This document shows, piece after piece, positions 1 to 5,663 of a stretch of DNA of 6,337 nucleotides. The stretch spans positions 1-6,337 of the forward strand of contig JAJTHR010000271.1 of the NCBI GenBank assembly GCA_021298935.1. Reading direction: 5' to 3'. Source of the DNA: Parachlamydia sp. (GTDB taxonomy: Bacteria; Chlamydiota; Chlamydiia; Chlamydiales; Parachlamydiaceae). How positions within the stretch are numbered: position 1 is the first letter of the stretch; each line of letters opens with the position of its first letter. The notes beneath the pieces were generated by a model that worked only from the letters and a program-made list of their open reading frames with translations, did no database searches and had not been told where the DNA came from. The translations under genes and the position numbers were made by a program.

Positions 1-18
1 AAAGTTGGCTTGTCAGCG

Positions 19-91
19 CTTCAGATTTAAAAGATCTTTTCGAAGTTGATATCTTTGAATATCAACAAGGAGAGATCTTTTAAAGATGAAG
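19..91. repeat. 73-base imperfect palindrome (long hairpin)
   Basis: The two arms are nearly fully complementary. CTTCA (19-23) pairs with TGAAG (87-91), TTTAAAAGATCT (26-37) with AGATCTTTTAAA (73-84) without a mismatch, and GTTGATAT (45-52) with ATATCAAC (59-66) around a six-base loop. The segments 38-41 and 69-72 pair with two G-U wobbles if the plus strand is transcribed. Bases 24-25 and 85-86 are both GA, so a plus-strand RNA could form tandem G-A pairs; the minus-strand RNA would have plain mismatches there. No T-run follows on the plus side, so it is not a standard intrinsic terminator. It lies just past the premature end of the serine hydrolase gene. It may be a MITE-like repeat, a processed 3' RNA structure, or part of a coding end: plus frame 3 stays open from base 3 to a stop at 81-83. 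Confidence 0.75.
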
Positions 92-116
92 GTGATCACA
101 AGTCAAATTTATGATT

Positions 117-920
117 TTAATTTCGGGAAATGGTATTAATACCACCGGCTGGGCCAAAAATCGTATAAGCATCTTTAAAGGGATAGTTGGCTGGCAGCGC
201 CTTTGTTTTCCCTTCCCTTCTCTTATGCGGCAAGCTGATATTTTTGCCCGCAAGAAAGCTTTTGAAGGAGGTGTTGCTGTTTTTCATCTTTAAGGGGTCG
301 AAGAGCCTTTTTTTAATTAGTTCTTCCCATGAAGAACCTGTGAGAGCTTGAAAGGTTTCACCCGCTACTAGAAAAAAAGAATTTTGATACGCAAAGGCCG
401 AACGGAAGCTTGTCACAGGGGGAATATAGCGCAGATGATTGATCATCTCCAGCCGGCCGGCTCCAAAATAAGCTTGCTCGTCACCAGCATGGGGATTAAG
501 CCCGCTGCGCATAGAAAACAAATCCTGTATCTGGAAGGACCTAGTCACCCAAGGGTCATAAAGGACAAATTCCGGAAGGTAGTCAATGACAGAATCTTCC
601 CACTCCAGCTTGGATTCATCAACCAGGAGAGCTGCTAATACGCTTGTAAAGGCTTTTGTCAAAGAGCCGATCTCAAAAAGGGTCTCTTCTCCAATCGGTT
701 CGTCCCCACGGAGTTCCTTCATGCCGTAGCCTTTAGAAAGAACCGTCTTGTGTCCCTGGACAATTCCAATGGCCATGCCAGGCACATGCCAGGCAGCCTG
801 CGCCTGTTCTGCGTATCGTTCAAAATCTTTGATAAAGTCGGCGGAGATCTTGCCCTCTTCCACCCCATGCAAAGTAGTGAGGCAAGCGATAAAACCCAGA
901 ATTATTTTTCTTATTTGCAT
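117..920 (-). pseudogene. Truncated serine hydrolase, beta-lactamase/PBP (class C) family
   Basis: 267 residues from the chosen ATG. The frame stays open upstream, but the added part lies antisense to the kinase gene. The start at 920 is preferred because it places a basic-then-hydrophobic signal-like segment at residues 1-19 (MQIRKIILGFIACLTTLHG), suggesting export; Cys13 could be a lipidation site but the lipobox is poor. No clear Shine-Dalgarno is visible. The active-site motif SLTK (Ser86, Lys89) and the second motif YQN (178-180) are present, as is the conserved stretch LFSMRSGL (134-141). Members of this family are usually 330-450 residues and carry a third motif (KTG or HxG) near the C-terminus. 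Here the frame ends at residue 267, just after GPAGGINT, a spot normally followed by a long C-terminal part. I found no continuation in the other minus-strand frames down to base 1. It is therefore likely inactive, although a folded remnant cannot be excluded. Family assignment is strong; substrate unknown. Confidence 0.75.
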
Positions 921-1016
921 GGAAACAACCCATTGAAATTTTATTTTTGTATAAATCTCTTGCATTAAAAAATCGAAAGGTTTTTTTAATGAATAAAAAA
1001 ACAATCCGAAGTTTAA
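921..1016. promoter_or_regulatory. Divergent intergenic region, serine hydrolase / ROK kinase
   Basis: These 96 AT-rich bases separate two divergently oriented genes and must hold any promoter for both. Candidate boxes are weak. On the plus strand TTGCAT (960-965) is followed after 19 bases by TTTAAT (985-990). On the minus strand TTATAC (954-949) lies 17 bases from TTCGAT (977-972). A T7 run at 981-987 and an A7 run at 994-1000 are present. No strong Shine-Dalgarno precedes the kinase ATG. None of these boxes is close enough to consensus to be called with confidence. Confidence 0.3.
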
Positions 1017-1988
1017 ATGGATCATCTTGAAGGCGTCATTGGCATTGACCTTGGCGGAACAAAAATTGAAATGGGAATTGTAGATGGCCAGGGCAAGGTC
1101 ATGCATGCTTTTTGTCTGCCTACAAAAGCCAAGGAGGGCCCCGCGGCTGTCGTACAGCAACTGGCGGAGGGGATAAGCGAGCTGGAAACCAAAGGATATG
1201 CCATCAAAGGAATTGGCATCGGAGTGCCGGGGCAAGTAGACGGGCACCATCATGTCCTTTTTGCCCCTAATTTGACCGATTGGGTGGATGTGCCTTTAGG
1301 CCAGCTTTTGCATGAAATAACCAACCTTCCAGTGGCAGTCCTCAATGATGTGCGGGCCATCGCTACCGGCGAATGCAAATTTGGCGCCGGAGCGTCCTAT
1401 AAAGATAGCATTTGCATGATGATTGGAACGGGAATAGGCGGTGCCATTCAATCCGAGGGAAGGCTGTTAACCGGTGCGTCGAATACATGCGGCGAAATCG
1501 GGCACATGACGATTGACTTTCATGGGGCGGAATGCACGTGCGGCAATCGCGGCTGCTTGGAAACATTTGCAGGGGGGTGGGGAATCGCAAGGCAAGCCAA
1601 GGAGTCGATTTCATTCTATGGGGAAGCTGGGAATATGATGCTGCAAGAGGCAAAAGGGGATGTTGCAAATGTGACGGCAAAAATTGTCATCAATGCCTAC
1701 CGTAAAAATGACAGGCTGGCGCAGCTGATTGTAGAACGGGTTAAGACAGCATTAACTGCCGGCTGCATTAACCTCATCCATGCCTTAAATCCCTCTTGCC
1801 TGATTTTGGGAGGAGGCATTGTGAATGGTTTGCCGGAAATCGTTCCCTGGGTGTCAATCGGTGTGCATGAAAGCGCTCTAAAGGCGTCGTTGAAAGGTTT
1901 AAAAATCACCAAGGCGGCACTTGGAAGCGAGGGAGGGGTCATCGGAGCGGCCACATATGCAATGGAATTAGTGAAAAATGGAATATAA
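1017..1988 (+). CDS. ROK-family sugar kinase (glucokinase/fructokinase-like)
   Basis: 323 residues, the usual length for a ROK kinase; it would phosphorylate a hexose in the cytoplasm using ATP. The N-terminal phosphate loop GIDLGGTKIE (9-18) is intact. The catalytic aspartate is Asp111 in VLNDVRA. The second glycine-rich phosphate motif is IGTGIGGA (136-143). The ROK zinc signature follows: GEIGH with His163, then CTCGNRGC with Cys173, Cys175 and Cys180, leading into LETFAGG. A further ATP-domain motif is LILGGGI (262-268). The ATG at 1017 directly precedes the conserved start, so it is kept despite lacking a clear ribosome site. It is the first gene of an operon that continued into a HAD hydrolase (11-base overlap, 1978-1988) and a class I aldolase, fitting entry of a sugar into glycolysis. 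Glucose is the most likely substrate, but fructose, mannose or an N-acetylhexosamine cannot be excluded from sequence. Confidence 0.93.
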   Translation: MDHLEGVIGIDLGGTKIEMGIVDGQGKVMHAFCLPTKAKEGPAAVVQQLAEGISELETKGYAIKGIGIGVPGQVDGHHHVLFAPNLTDWVDVPLGQLLHEITNLPVAVLNDVRAIATGECKFGAGASYKDSICMMIGTGIGGAIQSEGRLLTGASNTCGEIGHMTIDFHGAECTCGNRGCLETFAGGWGIARQAKESISFYGEAGNMMLQEAKGDVANVTAKIVINAYRKNDRLAQLIVERVKTALTAGCINLIHALNPSCLILGGGIVNGLPEIVPWVSIGVHESALKASLKGLKITKAALGSEGGVIGAATYAMELVKNGI

Positions 1989-2154
1989 AAACCTTTTGCT
2001 AGATATTGGAGGCGTCTTGGGCACCAATGGCTGGGACAGGCACATGCGAGCCCAAGGGATCCGACAATTCGGCTTAAATTCCCAGGAGACAGAAAAGAGG
2101 CACGCCCTCATCTTTGATACGTATGAAATTGGCAAACTGACTGATGTCAAATAG
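1978..2154 (+). pseudogene. 5' fragment of split HAD-like hydrolase gene
   Basis: The ATG at 1978 overlaps the end of the kinase gene. It reads 58 residues, beginning MEYKNLLLDIGGVLGTNGWD, then stops at TAG 2152-2154. LLLDIGGVL is HAD motif I, with Asp9 as the expected nucleophile. RHALIFDTYEIGKLT (41-55) matches the cap-region start of a HAD subfamily in which similar words (RHxLxFDTYExGKL) are followed by LDEYL and about 140 more residues. Here similarity ends at GKLT, and the last few codons before the stop probably belong to the inserted DNA, so the break lies near 2140-2147. The rest of the gene reappears near 4340-4606. The fragment ends inside the 3' end of the oppositely oriented F-box gene. 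It lacks motifs II-IV and cannot be an active phosphatase alone. Confidence 0.85.
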
Positions 2155-2929
2155 ACTCGTATGGGTTGAAAACGATAGGAAATTCTGCCTTAAATTTTTC
2201 TAATTTACTAAATTCTTTTTTATTCCAATAATCCATTTCAATAGCCTTTAGAGTCTCTATCCAGGCGATTATTGCCGATTCAGGATCACTGAAATTTTCT
2301 ATTAAAGATTCAAAATCCTTCATAATTTGTATTAAATACTCGAAATCATCCGTTTTTTTTATGCTTTCAGTTAATAGAAAAAGAGCTAAATTTGTTTCAG
2401 GACTATTTGTTAATATTAATAATTTTTTAGCTTTTTCAAAATTGTTAGCCTCTATTAGCTTTTTAATTAAATCGAATGCTATCAATGATCTTGTTGCTTT
2501 AGGACTCATTTTTAACATCATTTCTTCTGCATCATCATTATTATTAATTGTTAAACTGCAGGAGGCAAAGTAATAATAAACAGCGTCTGATTCGCATTCA
2601 TTATTAAACTTACACTGCTGAATTAAATTTTTTACATCAGTAGATTTTTTAAATCCTAGGAAAGATAAAGCAATAAGATCATAAAAATCGACATCGTTTT
2701 CTGTATTTTTAGCTGATCGGGCTAAGATAATTTTTATTTTTTTCCGAATCTGCTCTTCATTTATTGTTTTTTGGAAATAACTAGTTGTTAAAATTTTAGA
2801 AAAAATATTCCAAATAAATTTATTGTTACAAGCGTTATTCCATTGTTTACTTACCATGGTGCAAGTTAAAAAGTCACGAAAAAGTAGATGTGAATAAATA
2901 TGTGATAAAACATCGCTATTTATAGTCAT
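2147..2929 (-). CDS. F-box domain protein, candidate secreted effector
   Basis: 260 residues. Residues 5-43 read as an F-box: DVLSHIYSHL, then DFLTCTMVSKQWNNAC, then KFIWNIF, with the SKxW signature (27-30) and the second Trp at 40. The proline common at the start of F-boxes is absent. In eukaryotes this motif binds SKP1 and recruits targets to SCF ubiquitin ligases. Bacteria that carry it generally use it as a translocated host-modulating protein, which is the inferred role here. The remaining ~215 residues look fully helical, with repeat-like pairs such as AFDLIKKLIEANNFEKAKKLL (151-171), suggesting TPR-like helices for target binding. There is no signal peptide or membrane segment. The ATG at 2929 has a Shine-Dalgarno AGGA six bases upstream. 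Codons are strongly A/T-ending, unlike the flanking metabolic genes, which points to transfer. The target is unknown. Confidence 0.8.
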   Translation of the reverse strand: MTINSDVLSHIYSHLLFRDFLTCTMVSKQWNNACNNKFIWNIFSKILTTSYFQKTINEEQIRKKIKIILARSAKNTENDVDFYDLIALSFLGFKKSTDVKNLIQQCKFNNECESDAVYYYFASCSLTINNNDDAEEMMLKMSPKATRSLIAFDLIKKLIEANNFEKAKKLLILTNSPETNLALFLLTESIKKTDDFEYLIQIMKDFESLIENFSDPESAIIAWIETLKAIEMDYWNKKEFSKLEKFKAEFPIVFNPYESI

Positions 2930-2935
2930 AAGATT

Positions 2936-2939
2936 TCCT
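2936..2939 (-). promoter_or_regulatory. Ribosome binding site of the F-box gene
   Basis: On the minus strand AGGA stands six bases before the ATG at 2929 (TCCT on the plus strand). It supports this ATG as the true start and places the F-box at the extreme N-terminus. Confidence 0.6.
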
Positions 2940-2959
2940 ATTACTCATTTCAATGATTG

Positions 2960-2988
2960 AATTTATCATTTTCTGTAAAATAAATCAA
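2960..2988 (-). promoter_or_regulatory. Putative sigma-70-type promoter of the F-box gene
   Basis: On the minus strand TTGATT (2988-2983) is a five-of-six match to the -35 box. It is followed by a 17-base spacer and TAAATT (2965-2960), a four-of-six match to the -10 box. A start near 2953 would give a leader of about 25 bases carrying the AGGA site. The whole region is AT-rich, so chance matches are easy. Confidence 0.4.
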
Positions 2989-3022
2989 CTTAAAATAAAT
3001 ATATATTTTTTGAGTTGTATTT

Positions 3023-3049
3023 TTGATAATTACATATTTGTTGTATAAT
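3023..3049 (+). promoter_or_regulatory. Putative promoter of the 400-residue protein gene
   Basis: TATAAT (3044-3049) is a perfect -10 box. TTGATA (3023-3028) is a five-of-six -35 box, but the spacer is 15 bases, shorter than the preferred 17. Transcription would start near 3056 and give a leader of about 57 bases. No terminator is visible downstream of this gene, so the promoter may also feed the aldolase and PfpI-like genes. Confidence 0.45.
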
Positions 3050-3102
3050 TAAATTTAATAACCATTTAGTTCTAATTTTTTTTAATAAAACTGTTGTAAG
3101 TT

Positions 3103-3107
3103 GGAGG
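3103..3107 (+). promoter_or_regulatory. Ribosome binding site deciding the start at 3113
   Basis: GGAGG lies five bases before ATG 3113. The longer frame that would begin at TTG 3101 would put this Shine-Dalgarno inside the coding region, so the ATG is preferred. Confidence 0.75.
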
Positions 3108-3112
3108 TTCTT

Positions 3113-4315
3113 ATGTCTATTCCTTCATCCGATTTAACACCGGCAAATAGATTAACAGTTTTTCAAAAAGCAGACACTGCGGTGGATAAACAATCTTCAT
3201 CAATAAAGGAGAAAATTAAAACAATTAGCAAACAGATTCATGCAGAAGAGCCACCTTCTAACTCTTCTTCACATACATTTTCTAAAAAAGAAGCTTCTTC
3301 TTTTTCTACCTCAGTTACTGGGGCTCTTCCGCCTCCCCCTCCCTCCCCGATAAATAGGCCCCCCGTTAATTTAGTCAGAGGTGCAGCTTTTATTGCAAAG
3401 AAAGAAGTGCCTCACCACTCCTATTCATCTGATAACTTTTTACGAGATTTAAAGGATCCTGAATCCCTAGTTTCTAAGCTTATTTTTAATACAATAAAAA
3501 ATGATTATCCAAGGGGAACTAATGGGACGCAATTAGAGATAACTGTTTCAGATTTTCCAGGAAAGAACGGAAAGAGTGAAGTACTTAAATTTCAATTTAT
3601 AAAAAATGGTGCAAATTTTGAAGTTAAAGCCTTTGTAAATAATGAGCAAGGGATTCCTAGTCTTTGCTTGCATACCACGCATTATAAAGCGAGTAATACC
3701 AGGCATTTAGAGTGGATTGGACAGCATCCGGGGGAGAAAATTAATCTCAAGGGTGGGCAGCTTCTTACTGTACTTGATAGTTTTGATAAGCTGTTAATAC
3801 CTTCTGAGGTGACTCTCGCTGATGTATTGACATTTACTGTAAGAAGGGGGGATGATCCAGAAAATTTTCCCACTTTGAGCTCCATAACAGGTCCGTATGC
3901 TTCAGGCAAATCCTACTATGTAAGTAAAGGCTACAAAAGTGAGAATCCTGATAGATATGAAGAACAGGGTGCTATTTTAAAAAATTACACAATGAAAATG
4001 GCCATAGAGAGTTTATCAAATAAAGTTCCAAAAAATAATAATAATAAATCACTTGAAACTCTTCTTTCCGATTTTGCTGAAGCTGGTATTGTACCTAATG
4101 AAAATGAAACTGTGGGGCAATTTTATCAAAGGCTTGCTGCTGCTACTGTTCTAACTAATAAGGAACAGGAAGAAGGGGTGTTATCAAGGAAGGATGTGTA
4201 CAATTTTTACGAGGTTTGCATGAAGCGGGAAGTTGAAGGGGATAATGAAACCAAAATAAAGAATGCATTAACTTATGTGGGGGGCGCGCAGCTTTCAAAA
4301 AAATTTGAAGGTTAA
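3113..4315 (+). CDS. Uncharacterised 400-residue protein with polyproline motif, candidate effector
   Basis: I do not recognise a family. The first ~90 residues are rich in Ser, Thr, Lys and Pro and probably disordered (MSIPSSDLTPANRL, then a Ser-rich stretch at 49-69). This is the kind of N-terminus seen on type III substrates, but not proof of secretion. Residues 72-83 hold LPPPPPSPINRP; LPPPP fits ligands of EVH1 domains, and the run could also bind profilin or SH3 domains of a host. From about 105 to 275 the sequence looks globular, with alternating strands and helices. VTLADVL (233-239) followed by GKSYYVSKGYK (265-275) faintly recalls the end of a GNAT acetyltransferase fold, but no clear acetyl-CoA motif is seen. 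A four-Asn run (308-311, AAT repeat) links to a helical C-terminal part (313-400). No signal peptide or membrane segment is visible. It is AT-rich and divergent from the F-box gene, and its stop is in frame with the HAD remnant that follows. Confidence 0.8.
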   Translation: MSIPSSDLTPANRLTVFQKADTAVDKQSSSIKEKIKTISKQIHAEEPPSNSSSHTFSKKEASSFSTSVTGALPPPPPSPINRPPVNLVRGAAFIAKKEVPHHSYSSDNFLRDLKDPESLVSKLIFNTIKNDYPRGTNGTQLEITVSDFPGKNGKSEVLKFQFIKNGANFEVKAFVNNEQGIPSLCLHTTHYKASNTRHLEWIGQHPGEKINLKGGQLLTVLDSFDKLLIPSEVTLADVLTFTVRRGDDPENFPTLSSITGPYASGKSYYVSKGYKSENPDRYEEQGAILKNYTMKMAIESLSNKVPKNNNNKSLETLLSDFAEAGIVPNENETVGQFYQRLAAATVLTNKEQEEGVLSRKDVYNFYEVCMKREVEGDNETKIKNALTYVGGAQLSKKFEG

Positions 4316-4606
4316 TTTATTTGCGTTAAAGTACCCCTATGGAAGGAAACTATCGATTACCGCATTCAGGCTTTTAAATTAAATGAATTATTTGACATAT
4401 TTATCGTCTCCTCCTATGCTCATTTACGTAAGCACGATCCCGCCATTTATCGATTGGCGATCGTTGCCGGTCAGATCAAGCCTGAAGAAACAATTTATAT
4501 TGACGGTCGGGCCTTGCTCGTTGAGATAGGCCGCTCCTTTGGCTTGCATGCCATCCAGCATGAAAACTATGAACAAACCAAAGAATTAATCGAGGCTCCA
4601 TTATGA
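4316..4606 (+). pseudogene. 3' fragment of split HAD-like hydrolase gene
   Basis: The frame is open from the stop of the preceding gene to TGA 4604-4606 (96 residues) but has no ATG and no ribosome site of its own. HAD similarity begins at about 4343 with ETIDYRIQAFKLNELFD and continues through IVSSYAHLRKHDPAIY, where the Lys of HLRK is HAD motif III. Next comes YIDGRALLVEIGRSFGLHAI, which is motif IV. In relatives this last motif is usually YIDDR; here the second Asp is Gly, which fits a decaying gene. The few residues before ETIDYRI do not resemble the family, so the junction is near 4325-4345. It carries the C-terminal half matching the fragment at 1978-2154, with roughly 60 middle codons missing, including motif II. 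Its stop overlaps the aldolase start by four bases (ATGA), and the aldolase's GAGG ribosome site lies inside it. Confidence 0.85.
4592..4595 (+). promoter_or_regulatory. Ribosome binding site of the aldolase within the HAD remnant
   Basis: GAGG stands seven bases before ATG 4603. Together with the ATGA stop/start overlap it indicates that the aldolase was once translationally coupled to the HAD gene, and it gives a reason for this 3' end to be retained. Confidence 0.6.
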
Positions 4607-5652
4607 CAACCATTGCCGCTCTTTTAGGCGCAGATGCAAGCTCATTACTTGAACATGTGTGTAAAACAATTCCAAAAGAAAAACTTCATCTTCCAAGCCC
4701 TGTTTTTATGGATCAGGTAATGGCACTTTCTGACCGGAACGGGCAGGTGCTGCGAAGTCTGGCTCAAATTTTTAATCAAGGGCGTTTAGGGGGAACCGGG
4801 TACGTTTCCATCTTGCCTGTCGACCAGGGGATCGAGCATTCAGCGGGGGCGAGTTTTGCCGTTAATCCCGATTATTTTGACCCTGAAAATATCGTCAAGC
4901 TTGCGATCGAGGGGGGATGCAATGCAGTCGCCTCCACGCTTGGAGGGCTCGGATCCATTGCCCGCAAGTATGCCCATAAAATCCCTTTTATCGTTAAACT
5001 CAATCATAATGAACTGCTTAGCTATCCCAATCAATATGATCAAATTTATTTCGGCCAGGTAGAGCAGGCATGGGAAATGGGGGCTGTGGCTGTCGGGGCG
5101 ACCATTTATTTTGGCTCGGAAGAATCCCACCGACAAATTCAGGAAACAAGCCTTGCCTTTCAGCGCGCGCATGAAATGGGACTGGCGACTATACTCTGGT
5201 GTTATTTGCGCAATAACTCCTTCAAACAGGATAAGGATTATTCTTTAAGCGCTGATTTGACAGGCCAGGCCAATCATTTGGGCGTGACCATTGAAGCAGA
5301 TATCATTAAACAAAAACAGCCGGTTAATAATGGCGGATACAAAGCCCTATCCAATTACGGCAAGACAAGCGAGCTGGTCTATCAGCAGCTCACCTCCGAC
5401 CATCCTGTTGATTTGACTAGATACCAGGTCGCCAACTGCTACATGGGGAGGGCCGGCTTGATCAACTCTGGTGGGGAAGCCGGTAAAAATGATTTGGCAG
5501 ATGCCGTGCGTACTGCCGTGATTAATAAGCGGGCCGGCGGTACGGGCCTCATTTCCGGTAGAAAGGCTTTCCAAAGACCAATGAAGGAAGGAATTGAGCT
5601 TTTAAATAAAATTCAAGATGTCTATTTAGATGATAGCATCACAATTGCGTAA
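4603..5652 (+). CDS. fbaB: Class I fructose-bisphosphate aldolase, DhnA/FbaB type
   Basis: 349 residues, very close to the ~350 of E. coli FbaB. It reversibly cleaves fructose 1,6-bisphosphate to dihydroxyacetone phosphate and glyceraldehyde 3-phosphate through a Schiff base, without a metal. Recognisable blocks are [15 protein letters not shown] (66-80), [13 protein letters not shown] (131-143), [17 protein letters not shown] (232-248), [14 protein letters not shown] (278-291), [19 protein letters not shown] (305-323) and the terminal [11 protein letters not shown]. The Schiff-base lysine is expected in ADIIKQK, most likely Lys236. No truncation or missing block is seen. It is the third gene of the original kinase-HAD-aldolase operon and now lies downstream of the inserted cassette, with the DJ-1/PfpI-like gene 11 bases after it. 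Some members of the wider DhnA family make other aldol products, but closeness to FbaB over the whole length makes fructose-bisphosphate aldolase the best call. Confidence 0.95.
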   Translation: MTTIAALLGADASSLLEHVCKTIPKEKLHLPSPVFMDQVMALSDRNGQVLRSLAQIFNQGRLGGTGYVSILPVDQGIEHSAGASFAVNPDYFDPENIVKLAIEGGCNAVASTLGGLGSIARKYAHKIPFIVKLNHNELLSYPNQYDQIYFGQVEQAWEMGAVAVGATIYFGSEESHRQIQETSLAFQRAHEMGLATILWCYLRNNSFKQDKDYSLSADLTGQANHLGVTIEADIIKQKQPVNNGGYKALSNYGKTSELVYQQLTSDHPVDLTRYQVANCYMGRAGLINSGGEAGKNDLADAVRTAVINKRAGGTGLISGRKAFQRPMKEGIELLNKIQDVYLDDSITIA

Positions 5653-5663
5653 GGGATTAATCT

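Larger units (their letters stand above)
2141..4345. other. AT-rich two-gene insertion inside the HAD hydrolase gene
   Basis: The segment separates the two halves of one HAD gene and contains exactly two divergent genes, for an F-box protein and a putative effector. Its base composition differs sharply from both flanks: single 60-base lines counted by hand give about 22% GC (2401-2460) and 32% (3601-3660) against 60% (1501-1560) and 43% (5101-5160). Borders are inferred from where HAD similarity stops and resumes, so each is uncertain by about 10-20 bases. I found no transposase, terminal inverted repeats or target-site duplication at the borders. About 60 codons of the HAD gene seem to have been lost at the site, which suggests replacement by recombination rather than simple transposition. 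Confidence 0.75.

Noticed and set aside
3..83. Plus frame 3 is open from the window edge to TAA 81-83 and could be the C-terminus of an upstream gene.
   Set aside because: Only 26 codons, no family resemblance, and the region is dominated by the palindrome, so it cannot be separated from chance.
19..91. Palindrome as an intrinsic terminator for the serine hydrolase or an upstream plus-strand gene.
   Set aside because: Neither side carries a T-run directly after the outer stem, and the stem is AT-rich and much longer than usual.
921..1253. N-terminal extension of the serine hydrolase frame up to an ATG at 1253.
   Set aside because: It lies antisense to the ROK kinase start and would bury the signal peptide that begins at 920.
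1363..1680. 105-codon minus-strand frame inside the kinase gene.
   Set aside because: Low-complexity shadow of a clearly real ROK coding region, without a start context or family match.
4034..4045. AAT repeat encoding four Asn as a phase-variation tract.
   Set aside because: A triplet repeat of four units keeps the frame when it slips and is too short to be a likely switch.
2141..4345. The cassette as an insertion sequence or classical transposon.
   Set aside because: No transposase gene, no terminal inverted repeats and no matching direct repeats were found by eye at the two junctions.
4840..5172. 110-codon minus-strand frame inside the aldolase gene.
   Set aside because: Antisense shadow of a strongly conserved enzyme; no independent evidence.
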